Below, piece by piece: positions 15,734 through 24,638 of a DNA stretch of 64,000 bases; the stretch's first letter is position 1; the number at the start of each line of letters is the position of its first letter. A program made the position numbers and the translations under genes. The notes under the pieces were generated by a model. It made no database searches. It saw nothing but the letters and a program-made list of their open reading frames with translations, and had not been told where the DNA came from. Source of the DNA: CAIUPE01 sp037131735 (GTDB taxonomy: Bacteria; Pseudomonadota; Alphaproteobacteria; Rhizobiales; Beijerinckiaceae); assembly GCA_037131735.1 (NCBI GenBank), contig JBAXQM010000012.1, positions 1 through 64,000 of the forward strand. The letters run 5' to 3'.

Positions 15734-18226
15734 TCATTGTCGCATAGCGAAACCCTTAATCACTTCCGCGGCTATTAGGTAAGCCACAACGATTATCGAA
15801 ATCGTGATCCACACATTCGCGGGGAGCGCGGCAAAACCCAGCATCGCAGAAAAAGGGGATAAAGGAATAGCTAGAGCGAGACCCAATGCACTAACTGTTG
15901 TGAACGCAAGAATCCAATGAGGATAATCCTTAAAGATAGACACGCGTGATCGGATGATAAAAATCACGAGTACTTGAGTGGCTATTGATTCTATAAACCA
16001 CCCCGTTCGGAATGCCTCGACGTTCAAACCGAATCCGAGATGAAGGCTCGCAAAGGTTAAAAGATCAAAACATGAGGAGAGCGGTCCCATCACAAGCGCG
16101 AATCGGGAGAGCGATGCCATCGACCAGCGCTGTGGCTCGGCAATGACTTCAGGCCCAACCCGATCAAAGGGAATGCCGATTTCTGAAAGATCATAAAGAA
16201 GATTGTTCAGTAGAATTTGTGTCGCGAGCATCGGCAAGAACGGTAAAAAAAATGCGGCCGCTGCCATGGAAAGCATATTGCCGAAATTCGAGCTCGCCCC
16301 CATGCGCACATATTTGAGAATATTTGCGAAGGTCTGACGACCTTCTTCAATGCCATCGGCAACCACAGACAAATCAGACTCAAGTAAAATCATGTCTGCC
16401 GCCGCGCGCGCGACACCGGTAGCGCCGTCTACCGAAAGGCCTATATCAGCAGCCTTGATGCCGGGCGCATCATTCACGCCATCACCCATAAAGCCGACGA
16501 TCTTGCCTTCTTTACGCAACGCATTAACCACAATCACCTTTTGATCGGGCGATAGGCGGGCAAAGAGATTGATATCGCGGACCTTCACAGCCAGCGCATC
16601 GAGCGACAATTTCTGGATGTCAGTGCCAGTTATCACCTCGCTTGAATTTAATCCTACCAACGCGCCCAAACGCGCAACCACGGTAGGATCATCACCGGAA
16701 AGAATGACGACGCGCACACCGAGTGCCTTTAAGCGTTGAAGCGCAAGAGTAGCGCTCTCCTTCAATGGATCAGCGAATGTACAAAGTCCTTCGAAATCTA
16801 AATCACGCTCATCTTCAGCGGTTGGATCTCTAATAGCCACAGTCCAAGGTCGAGTAGCCACCGCAATCGCACGATAACCATCAGAGGCGAGGGCATGAGC
16901 ACGATCCAAAATCTCCTTGCGCTTCACGTCATCCAGTGTGCGCCCTTCATATGACGAACACACAGTTAACACCGCTTCGGGTGCACCTTTCACAATCAGC
17001 AACTGACCTTTTGGACCTCCGGCTAAAACAGCGCCAAAGCGTCTTTGATAATCAAAAGGATAACGACTGCGTTCAAACCATCCATAAGAGGCATCAGGGG
17101 CGGCGCTTACAAGCGCGAGATCAAGCGTGGTCTTGTCGCCCCCTAATTGAGCGGCAATGGCAGCGAGCGTCATAATGCGCGGATCCTCTTCTCCTTGTGC
17201 ATTGAGTGATTTGTTCAAGATGATTTTTGCCGATGTCAGCGTGCCCGTTTTATCGGTGCACAACACATCCATCGCGCCGAGATCGTGAATGGCCGAAAGG
17301 CGTTTCACGATCACCTGTTTTTTTGCCATACGCAACGCACCGCGTGACAGTGTCACAGTGGTAATCATCGGCAAGAGTTCGGGCGTCAATCCAACAGCCA
17401 AAGCGACCGAGAACATCAGTGATTCAATAAGCGGACGGCCAAAGCCAATATTCGCAGCAAGAACCGCAAGCACGAGCACCGCAGCGGCACGCGCGATCAA
17501 ATAGCCTAAACGATGCAAATCAAGCTCGAAAGGTGAAAGCGCTTGCGCCGTATTCAAAGCGTGTGCGGCTTTTCCAAATAGAGTCGCCTGACCGGTTGCG
17601 ACCGCTAATGCGGTTGCCGTTCCGGTAATGACGACAGAGCCCCGAAACAGAGCATTCGTCGCTTCGGACGGTTCGCGCAATGTTACGGGATTTGGCGATT
17701 TAACAACGCCATAAGGCTCGCCCGTCAACGCCGCTTCATCAACGGTTAAAGACGACGATGAAAGCAGTACTGCATCGGCAGGAATGATATCGCCCACATC
17801 GACTACGAAGACATCACCCGGCACGACCATTTCGACGGGGATGTCGATAAGCAAGCCGTCGCGCTTTACGCGCGCGTCCACCGCGACTGATTGACGAAGC
17901 GCATCGGCCGCACGTTTCGCTCGCCCTTCCTGAAAGAGATCAAGGGCAATCGAGGCGCCGAGGATGACCAGAATGATCCCCGCACTGGCCGCATCCCCCG
18001 TTCCGGCGGAAACCAGCGCGGCGAAAACCAGAAGCAGGCTCATCGGCTCCAAAGTCCGCCGCAAGATGAGCCTCAAAAGACCCTTCTCAACGGTTTCTTG
18101 ATCGCGATTAGGGCCAAAGTGACGAAGACGGGCGGGTATTTCGGTCGCGGATAATCCGTCCGCCCCCGCGCCTAACCGCTCTTTCAGGCTCTCCAGAGGC
18201 TCAAGCCAGAAGACATCATCGGTCAT
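15734..18226 (-). CDS. Magnesium-translocating P-type ATPase (MgtA-like)
   Basis: About 830 residues from the ATG at 18226; an upstream in-frame ATG at 18274 adds an unlikely stretch. It has the actuator TGE motif (LTGEPYGV), phosphorylation site CTDKTGTLT, hinge GDGVNDAPGIKAADIG and about ten membrane helices, with the long C-terminal helix set of P3-type pumps. The family is Mg2+ import driven by ATP, typified by MgtA/MgtB. E. coli MgtA has 898 residues; this one lacks part of the N-terminal tail. I see no obvious Mg2+-sensing leader in the short divergent region shared with xsc. Confidence 0.82.
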   Translation of the reverse strand: MTDDVFWLEPLESLKERLGAGADGLSATEIPARLRHFGPNRDQETVEKGLLRLILRRTLEPMSLLLVFAALVSAGTGDAASAGIILVILGASIALDLFQEGRAKRAADALRQSVAVDARVKRDGLLIDIPVEMVVPGDVFVVDVGDIIPADAVLLSSSSLTVDEAALTGEPYGVVKSPNPVTLREPSEATNALFRGSVVITGTATALAVATGQATLFGKAAHALNTAQALSPFELDLHRLGYLIARAAAVLVLAVLAANIGFGRPLIESLMFSVALAVGLTPELLPMITTVTLSRGALRMAKKQVIVKRLSAIHDLGAMDVLCTDKTGTLTSAKIILNKSLNAQGEEDPRIMTLAAIAAQLGGDKTTLDLALVSAAPDASYGWFERSRYPFDYQRRFGAVLAGGPKGQLLIVKGAPEAVLTVCSSYEGRTLDDVKRKEILDRAHALASDGYRAIAVATRPWTVAIRDPTAEDERDLDFEGLCTFADPLKESATLALQRLKALGVRVVILSGDDPTVVARLGALVGLNSSEVITGTDIQKLSLDALAVKVRDINLFARLSPDQKVIVVNALRKEGKIVGFMGDGVNDAPGIKAADIGLSVDGATGVARAAADMILLESDLSVVADGIEEGRQTFANILKYVRMGASSNFGNMLSMAAAAFFLPFLPMLATQILLNNLLYDLSEIGIPFDRVGPEVIAEPQRWSMASLSRFALVMGPLSSCFDLLTFASLHLGFGLNVEAFRTGWFIESIATQVLVIFIIRSRVSIFKDYPHWILAFTTVSALGLALAIPLSPFSAMLGFAALPANVWITISIIVVAYLIAAEVIKGFAMRQ

Positions 18227-18433
18227 GCCGCCTACCCTATCATGGGCAGGAGCCACAACACATGCGGCAAACACCGGATTAGCGCCAGTTGGGCCCCCTT
18301 TTCAAAGGCGCTTCAATGTGGACTTCACAAGCCCTGCCAAGTGGCCCTAAACCTCTTGCATCCACGCCCGCTAGAAGGGGGCTAAGACGGCCCGAAAGCC
18401 GGGCGTAATCAGACCTAAAGGGAGTCCGAAACT

Positions 18434-20212
18434 ATGAAAATGACGACCGAAGAAGCCTTCGTCAAAACGCTCCAGATGCACGGCATCGACAATGCCTTCG
18501 GCATTATCGGCTCGGCCTTTATGCCGATCTCGGATTTGTTCCCGAAAGCGGGCATCACTTTCTGGGACTGCGCGCATGAAGGTTCCGGCGGCATGATGGC
18601 TGACGGCTACACCCGCGCATCCGGCAAAATGTCGATGATGATTGCGCAGAATGGCCCGGGAATCACCAATTTCGTCACCGCGGTGAAAACTGCTTATTGG
18701 AACCACACGCCGCTCTTGCTCATCACGCCGCAAGCGGCAAACCGCACAATTGGTCAAGGCGGTTTCCAAGAAACCGAGCAGATGGCACTCTTCAAAGACA
18801 TGGTCGCCTATCAGGAAGAAGTGCGTGATCCGCTCCGCATCGCCGAAGTGCTGAACCGAGTCATCATGAATGCAAAGCGCCTTTCAGCGCCTGCGCAAAT
18901 CAATATCCCGCGCGATGTCTGGACCCATGTTGTTGATATCGAATTGCCAGTGCCGGTCGAATTCGAACGTCCTGCCGGCGGCTCTGATGCGATTGCGGAA
19001 GCCGCAAAGCTTCTCTCGGAAGCGAAATTCCCGGTCATCCTGAATGGCGCGGGTGTTGTAATTGGCGGCGCGATCCCGGCCTCCATGGCCCTCGCTGAAA
19101 GGCTCGATGCGCCCGTCTGCGTTGGCTATCAGCACAATGACGCGTTCCCCGGTTCGCATCGTTTGTTCGCTGGTCCGCTCGGTTACAATGGCTCGAAAGC
19201 GGCGATGGAATTGATCTCGAAAGCCGATGTCGTGCTCGCGCTCGGCACGCGGTTAAATCCATTCTCGACGCTTCCGGGTTACGGCCTCGATTATTGGCCG
19301 AAGCAAGCCAAGATCATTCAGGTTGATATCAACCCGAATCGTATTGGTCTCACGAAGAAAGTAACAATCGGAATTATCGCCGATGCCAAGAAAGTCGCTG
19401 AAAGCATTCTCGCAAAGCTTGCGCCGTCAGCCGGTAATGCCGGACGCGACGAGCGCAAGAATTTGATTTCGACAACTAAATCACGCTGGGCACAAGAACT
19501 CTCGTCAATGGATCACGAGGATGATGATCCAGGCACGACATGGAATGAGCGCGCACGTAAAGCCAAGCCTGATTGGATGAGCCCACGCATGGCATGGCGC
19601 GCAATTCAATCCGCTCTTCCCAAGAACGCGATCATCTCTTCGGACATCGGTAATAATTGCGCGATCGGCAATGCCTATCCGACATTCGAAGAAGGTCGCA
19701 AATATCTCGCACCGGGTCTCTTTGGTCCTTGCGGTTACGGATTGCCTTCAATCATCGGCGCGAAGATTGCGTGCCGCGATGTTCCGGTTGTCGGCTTCTC
19801 AGGCGATGGCGCGTTTGGTATTGCTGTCACTGAACTCACCGCCATCGGCCGCAATGAATGGCCGCCCGTTACGATGGTTGTGTTCCGCAATTATCAGTGG
19901 GGTGCTGAAAAGCGGAACTCGACGCTTTGGTACGATGATAATTTCATCGGGACTGAACTTGATCCGGAAGTGTCCTATGCGGGCGTTGCCAAGGCCTGCG
20001 GTTTGCAGGGCGTCGTTGCCCGCACGCAGGATGAATTGCGCGATGCACTTGCCAAAGCGGTCGAAGACCAGATGAAACATGGCAAGACGACTCTGATCGA
20101 AGCAATGATCAATCAGGAACTCGGCGAGCCTTTCCGTCGTGATGCGATGAAGAAGCCTGTCGAAGTGGCGGGTATCAGCGCCAGCGATATGCGCCCACAA
20201 ATCCTCGCATAA
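18434..20212 (+). CDS. xsc: Sulfoacetaldehyde acetyltransferase
   Basis: A 592-residue thiamine-diphosphate enzyme. The conserved Glu is in CAHEGSGGMMADGYTR (residue 49), and the cofactor motif is GDGAFGIAVTELTAI near residue 457 with the Asn in FRNYQWG. The N-terminus and whole-length pattern fit Xsc closely and not acetolactate synthase. Xsc converts sulfoacetaldehyde and phosphate to acetyl phosphate and sulfite, the desulfonation step for taurine, isethionate and some sulfonate routes. AAAGGGAG lies before the ATG. It stands alone with its own terminator; no pta, taurine dehydrogenase or sulfopyruvate decarboxylase is adjacent. A TauE/SafE-type exporter at 41770 could handle sulfite. Confidence 0.9.
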   Translation: MKMTTEEAFVKTLQMHGIDNAFGIIGSAFMPISDLFPKAGITFWDCAHEGSGGMMADGYTRASGKMSMMIAQNGPGITNFVTAVKTAYWNHTPLLLITPQAANRTIGQGGFQETEQMALFKDMVAYQEEVRDPLRIAEVLNRVIMNAKRLSAPAQINIPRDVWTHVVDIELPVPVEFERPAGGSDAIAEAAKLLSEAKFPVILNGAGVVIGGAIPASMALAERLDAPVCVGYQHNDAFPGSHRLFAGPLGYNGSKAAMELISKADVVLALGTRLNPFSTLPGYGLDYWPKQAKIIQVDINPNRIGLTKKVTIGIIADAKKVAESILAKLAPSAGNAGRDERKNLISTTKSRWAQELSSMDHEDDDPGTTWNERARKAKPDWMSPRMAWRAIQSALPKNAIISSDIGNNCAIGNAYPTFEEGRKYLAPGLFGPCGYGLPSIIGAKIACRDVPVVGFSGDGAFGIAVTELTAIGRNEWPPVTMVVFRNYQWGAEKRNSTLWYDDNFIGTELDPEVSYAGVAKACGLQGVVARTQDELRDALAKAVEDQMKHGKTTLIEAMINQELGEPFRRDAMKKPVEVAGISASDMRPQILA

Positions 20213-20240
20213 TCAACGCATCTACATTTAGAAAATTAGG

Positions 20241-20269
20241 CCCCGGATCGGAAGGTCCGGGGTTTTTTT
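20241..20269 (+). terminator. Intrinsic terminator of xsc
   Basis: CCCCGGA (20241-20247) pairs with TCCGGGG (20256-20262) around an 8-base loop, followed at once by seven T. It is 28 bases past the xsc stop. Confidence 0.9.
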
Positions 20270-20377
20270 ATGATCAAATTTAGGCGCGGTTAAGAGCGCT
20301 GTCATCAAAACGCAACATGAATCCGCTTTTGGCTTTTTCGAAAATTTCGAATCGTGCCGTATCAAAAGCGAGGTGTC

Positions 20378-21400
20378 ATGCGTGTCCTGATTGTCACAGA
20401 TGCGTGGCGGCCCCAAGTCAATGGTGTCGTCCGAACACTGGAACGTTTGAAAGTTGATGCTGACGCCCAAGGCGTCGATATTCAATTCATCACGCCTTCT
20501 GATTATCCCTCGACACCGCTTCCCGGCTATCCTGAAATTCGACTGGCTTTAACATCGCCGCAAGCCGTGAGCGACGCCATCGAAGCGCATAATTCTGATG
20601 CTTTGCATATTGCGACGGAAGGGCCTTTGGGGTGGATGGCACGTCATGCAGCTTTGCGCATGGAACGCCCGTTTACCACCTGCTATCACACGCGCTATCC
20701 GCAATATGTCGCTGCGCGCTATCCGGTTCCGCCTGCCCTCACTTATGGTGTTTTACGCTATTTCCATAATGCCGGCGTAACAACCATGGTCGCAACCGAA
20801 GCCTTACAAAAAGAATTGCTCAGCCAAGGATTCCGCTCATGTTCACTGTGGTCGCGCGGTGTTGATTCAGAATTATTCCGACCACTTCCCGATGCGTCCG
20901 ACAATCATCCGCGCCCGATTTTTCTCTGTGTGTCGCGCTTGGCGGTTGAGAAGAATCTTGATGGATTCTTGTCGCTGAAATTGCCAGGCACAAAAGTTAT
21001 GGTCGGCGATGGGCCTGACCGAGCGCGGCTTGAATCTACATATCCTGATGTCATTTTCACCGGTGCTCTTTATGGCGAGGCACTCGCTGCCGCTTATGCT
21101 TCAGCGGATGTTTTCGTATTTCCGAGTCTCACGGAAACTTTCGGTAATGTTCTTCTCGAGTCACTCGCTTGCGGCACGCCTGTCGCTACATTCCCGACCG
21201 AAGGTCTCGTACCCTCAATCATTGACGCTAAAGTGGGGATCGCGAATCACGATCTTAAAAAGGCGGCCATCGCCGCTTTGTCAATCAACCGTGACTCGTG
21301 CCGGAACTTCGCGCTTCTTTATTCGCATGAAGAGGCCACGCGGCAATTCATTGAGAATGTCAGCCGCGCCTGTCGTCCACGTCTCGCGCGGGCGGCCTGA
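20378..21400 (+). CDS. GT4-type glycosyltransferase (MgtA-like lipid mannosyltransferase)
   Basis: A 340-residue GT-B enzyme from the ATG at 20378 (GAGGTG upstream; the GTG at 20354 is less likely). MRVLIVTDAWRPQVNGVV is the typical GT4 N-terminus and the donor-binding motif is FPSLTETFGNVLLESLACG with the two conserved Glu. It resembles GDP-mannose-dependent alpha-mannosyltransferases acting on diacylglycerol or glucuronosyl-diacylglycerol. The next gene is a PlsC-like acyltransferase on the same strand 66 bases on, so glycolipid synthesis at the inner membrane is a reasonable inference. The specific sugar and acceptor cannot be told. Confidence 0.75.
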   Translation: MRVLIVTDAWRPQVNGVVRTLERLKVDADAQGVDIQFITPSDYPSTPLPGYPEIRLALTSPQAVSDAIEAHNSDALHIATEGPLGWMARHAALRMERPFTTCYHTRYPQYVAARYPVPPALTYGVLRYFHNAGVTTMVATEALQKELLSQGFRSCSLWSRGVDSELFRPLPDASDNHPRPIFLCVSRLAVEKNLDGFLSLKLPGTKVMVGDGPDRARLESTYPDVIFTGALYGEALAAAYASADVFVFPSLTETFGNVLLESLACGTPVATFPTEGLVPSIIDAKVGIANHDLKKAAIAALSINRDSCRNFALLYSHEEATRQFIENVSRACRPRLARAA

Positions 21401-21466
21401 TCTCCTGCGGTCCCACAGCTTTTAAGTGTCATCATCCTGTCATCAAAATCATGTGACAGGATTGTC

Positions 21467-22360
21467 ATGCAACAGACAAATTTTTCCTATTCCGAACCCA
21501 CCCAGCCGCTGATCCAACAGCTGGCGATTCGCGCCGTAGAAAAGTTTACCGGGCAGCCCGAATTAAAGCGGCTCTATGAATTAAATCAGTCGCAACCGGT
21601 TGCGGGTGAAAGTTTTTGGCAAGCCGCCGTGCGCCTGCTTGATTTGAATATTCCGCTTGATCGCATAGCGCTTGAATCAATTCCAAAATCGGGGCCACTC
21701 GTTGTTGTCGCCAATCATCCTTATGGCGTGCTCGATGGTATTGCGATCTGCTGGTTGATGGAGCATGTGCGGAAAGATTTTCTTGTCCTCACTCACGCGG
21801 CATTGCTGCGCGCACCTGAAGCGCGCCCTTATCTTCTTCCTGTTGATTTCTCCGGCACAGCGCAGGCCACCGCCGCCAATCTCGACACACGGAAAAAAGC
21901 GCGCACCCATCTCGATCAGGGCGGCGCTATCGTCGTTTTTCCGGCAGGGGCTATATCAACATCACCGGATAAATTAGGACAAAAGCCCGCAACCGATTGG
22001 CCGTGGCAGCCCTTTACCGCACAGCTTATTCAGCGTTCACGCGCCCATGTTCTTCCCGTTTTTTTCCACGGTCAAAACAGTCGCCTCTTTCAAATGGCCA
22101 GTCATGTGAGCTCGACATTGCGTCTCGCACTCATTTTCAAAGAAGTGCGTGATCGAATTGGGTCATCACTTGGTATTTCGATTGGCACGCCTCTATCGCC
22201 AGATTTGATGGCGCGATTTACTGATCGCGGGGCGCTGACGGAATTCTTACGCCAGAGAACTTATGCATTGGGCGAAATCGACGGACAGGGATCGCCCTCT
22301 GTCTCTTGGCCTCATTCGGCATCCTGGCAAGACTTCGAATCGGCGCCACAACCTTCTTAA
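21467..22360 (+). CDS. Lysophospholipid acyltransferase family protein
   Basis: A 297-residue protein with an acyltransferase core: VVANHPYGVLDGIA near residue 83 is the NHxxGxxD-type catalytic motif (here with HPYGVLDG), and VVFPAGAIS near residue 155 is the second, substrate-binding motif. Such PlsC-related enzymes move an acyl chain to lysolipids, including the second step of ornithine-lipid synthesis (OlsA type). It follows the GT4 gene and may share its transcript. No signal peptide; membrane-associated. Confidence 0.75.
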   Translation: MQQTNFSYSEPTQPLIQQLAIRAVEKFTGQPELKRLYELNQSQPVAGESFWQAAVRLLDLNIPLDRIALESIPKSGPLVVVANHPYGVLDGIAICWLMEHVRKDFLVLTHAALLRAPEARPYLLPVDFSGTAQATAANLDTRKKARTHLDQGGAIVVFPAGAISTSPDKLGQKPATDWPWQPFTAQLIQRSRAHVLPVFFHGQNSRLFQMASHVSSTLRLALIFKEVRDRIGSSLGISIGTPLSPDLMARFTDRGALTEFLRQRTYALGEIDGQGSPSVSWPHSASWQDFESAPQPS

Positions 22361-22523
22361 GTTGGCCTTCGACCATAGCCGCTTTCGCTTTCAGTATCAC
22401 TTTCAATCTCTAAGGCCGCGCGTCGATGATGAGATGCGCGGCAATTAGGCCTTTGCATAGGCGAGTTTGAGGCTCTAGGACTTGATCTGCGTTAATCCAT
22501 GATCAGCTCAAGACCAAAAATCT

Positions 22524-23549
22524 GTGACCCCTATCCTTGTCAGCCATCCGATCTTTCACACTCCGCGCCATACAGGGCGGCATCCTTTGGCGATTCGCCG
22601 GGTCGGAGCTTTGATGGATTTTCTAAAAGCACTCGCGTGGTTGCCGCCTGATCAGTATTGCGAAGGCATAGCGGCAGATCGCGAGACGCTCCTCGCCTTT
22701 CATAAGGCGGCCTATGTCGATGCGCTGATGCGCGCCAATGATCCGGATGTCGATCAAAAGGTCCTTCGTGAGCATTTCAAAATCGGCACGCTTGATAATC
22801 CGATCTATCCTGATCTTTTTGAGCGCACTTCCTTTTTGGTCGGCAATGCAATTTTTGCCGCTGAACTTGCTCTTCAAAAACGACATGTATTTTTCGTACC
22901 CGGCGGCACCCATCATGGGCGCCCAGATCGCGCGAGCGGCTTTTGCTTTACCAATGATCCGGTTTTCACGATTCGTCATTGGCTCGAAAAAGGCCTGCAG
23001 CGCATTGCTTATATTGATTTCGATGCTCATCACGGCGATGGTGTTGAAGACACCTTTGCCGCTGATCCGCGCGTGCTTTGCGTTTCAGTCCATGAACAAA
23101 AACGCTGGCCCAATAGCGGCCTTACACACACGTCCACAGCATTGAATTTTCCGGTGCCGAAAGGCTTTGATGATGCAGGCTTAAGTGCTCTGCTCGCGGG
23201 GAATATTCTTCCTGCGCTTGATCGTTTCAACCCCGAAGCCGTCCTTGTGATGAGCGGCGCGGACGCCTTGCAAGGCGATCCGCTTTGCGGGCTTGCTCTT
23301 TCCATTCCCGCCTTGCGTGGTGCTCTTCTTGAGGTGCTCCAAAGAGCTCCTATCGGGGTGATCGTTGGAGGCGGAGGATACAATCCTTGGAACGCGGTGC
23401 GCCATTGGGCTGCGCTATGGGCCGCGCTGCAGAGCTATTCTATCCCGACCAGTCTTCCGCCTGCGGCTCGTGCGATCCTTGAAGAGCTCGAGGCCCCGCG
23501 TATCCCGAAAGCCCGCATCGCGCCGGAATGGCTCACCCGGCTTGACTGA
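22524..23549 (+). CDS. Histone deacetylase family protein (AcuC/HdaH-like)
   Basis: A 341-residue arginase-fold deacetylase starting at GTG 22524. GGTHHGRPDRASGFC carries the His-His pair, YIDFDAHHGDGVEDTF the metal-binding Asp/His, and GADALQGDPL the third Asp. All zinc ligands appear present, so it should be active. Bacterial members deacetylate acetyl-polyamines, acetyl-lysine of acetyl-CoA synthetase, or other amides; the substrate is unclear here. A PfkB kinase gene starts 28 bases downstream and may be cotranscribed. Confidence 0.82.
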   Translation: MTPILVSHPIFHTPRHTGRHPLAIRRVGALMDFLKALAWLPPDQYCEGIAADRETLLAFHKAAYVDALMRANDPDVDQKVLREHFKIGTLDNPIYPDLFERTSFLVGNAIFAAELALQKRHVFFVPGGTHHGRPDRASGFCFTNDPVFTIRHWLEKGLQRIAYIDFDAHHGDGVEDTFAADPRVLCVSVHEQKRWPNSGLTHTSTALNFPVPKGFDDAGLSALLAGNILPALDRFNPEAVLVMSGADALQGDPLCGLALSIPALRGALLEVLQRAPIGVIVGGGGYNPWNAVRHWAALWAALQSYSIPTSLPPAARAILEELEAPRIPKARIAPEWLTRLD

Positions 23550-23577
23550 GAGCCCCGCGCGCGGGTCTGATGATCGA

Positions 23578-24498
23578 ATGACCCAACCTACCCCCTCCTT
23601 TGACATCATTGTCTGTGGCAGCCTGCATCTCGATATTATGGTCGATGCGCCCACTTTGCCGCGCGTCGATGAAACGGCGGTGGGGACCGCTTGGGCTTAT
23701 AAATGCGGCGGAAAAGGCGGCAATCAGGCCGTTATGAGCGCCAAACTGGGGTCTCGAACCGCCATGATCGGCCGTATTGGCGCGGATGATTTTGGTACCC
23801 GCCTCACCGCCCATCTCGATGCGGCCCAAATTGATCGCCGCGAGGTTGGTGTCGACCCCAAGGCTGGGTCGGGCATGAGTGTCGCCATCGTCAAAAGCAA
23901 TGGCGATTATGGTGCGGTCATTGTGTCGGGCTCTAATCTGGCCCTCGATCCGGATGACGCCGCAAAAGCCTTTGCTCGTCTCGGCGGCGCTAAAATACTG
24001 ATCCTGCAAAATGAAATTCCGGATCCGGTCAATGTTGCGGTAGCCCGCGCGGCACGGGCGTCCGGTGCTCGGGTTATTCTGAATGCAGCTCCCGCCCGCC
24101 CGCTCTCCGCCGAACTTGATGCGCTCGTTGATCTACTCGTCGTCAATCGGGTTGAGGCGGGCATGCTTGCTGGGCTTGATGTCAATTCGGACGAAGAAGC
24201 CACCGCCGCCCTCGCAGCCCTCGGCCAAACCCGCCGCGACGTCATTGTGACACTCGGCGGAACCGGATTGGTTGTCGGCAAAAAGGGGCAAAAATCCCAG
24301 TTTATTCCCGCAACGCCGGTCACGGTTATCTCGACCCATGGCGCAGGCGATTGCTTCATTGGAGCGCTGGCACGATCCCTCGCCCAACAGGCGCCGCTGG
24401 AACAGGCTGCTGAGGACGCCAGCCGCATTGCCGCGCGCTTTGTATCGCTCTCCGAAGAGCAGCGCACTGGACCGGCTTTTTCTCAATTTTTTAACTGA
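23578..24498 (+). CDS. PfkB family sugar kinase (ribokinase-like)
   Basis: A 306-residue protein from the ATG at 23578; an in-frame extension upstream overlaps the preceding gene and is not credible. PfkB signature 1 is GGKGGNQAVMSAKLG near residue 42; signature 2 is HGAGDCFIGALARSL near residue 260 with the catalytic Asp. It phosphorylates a sugar or nucleoside with ATP. It lies directly before the ABC uptake locus, 140 bases from the binding protein gene, and is one of two such kinases around that locus, so it may take part in the same catabolism. Confidence 0.82.
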   Translation: MTQPTPSFDIIVCGSLHLDIMVDAPTLPRVDETAVGTAWAYKCGGKGGNQAVMSAKLGSRTAMIGRIGADDFGTRLTAHLDAAQIDRREVGVDPKAGSGMSVAIVKSNGDYGAVIVSGSNLALDPDDAAKAFARLGGAKILILQNEIPDPVNVAVARAARASGARVILNAAPARPLSAELDALVDLLVVNRVEAGMLAGLDVNSDEEATAALAALGQTRRDVIVTLGGTGLVVGKKGQKSQFIPATPVTVISTHGAGDCFIGALARSLAQQAPLEQAAEDASRIAARFVSLSEEQRTGPAFSQFFN

Positions 24499-24556
24499 TT
24501 GAGTGCGCCACAATTAATTGTTTCGCATATCGCATCGATTTCGGGCTTTCCCGCCA

Positions 24557-24584
24557 TTGACACTAAACTTTAGTCCGATAGCTT
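24557..24584 (+). promoter_or_regulatory. Candidate sigma-70 promoter of the ABC locus
   Basis: TTGACA at 24557-24562, then a 16-base spacer and TAGCTT at 24579-24584, 55 bases before the binding-protein start. The -35 is perfect, the -10 poor. A strong GGGGAGAAG ribosome binding site follows near 24624. Confidence 0.4.
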
Positions 24585-24638
24585 ATCCGTCTGGCGAGCG
24601 AAAACAGCGCGTCAAAACAAAATGGGGAGAAGAACTCA

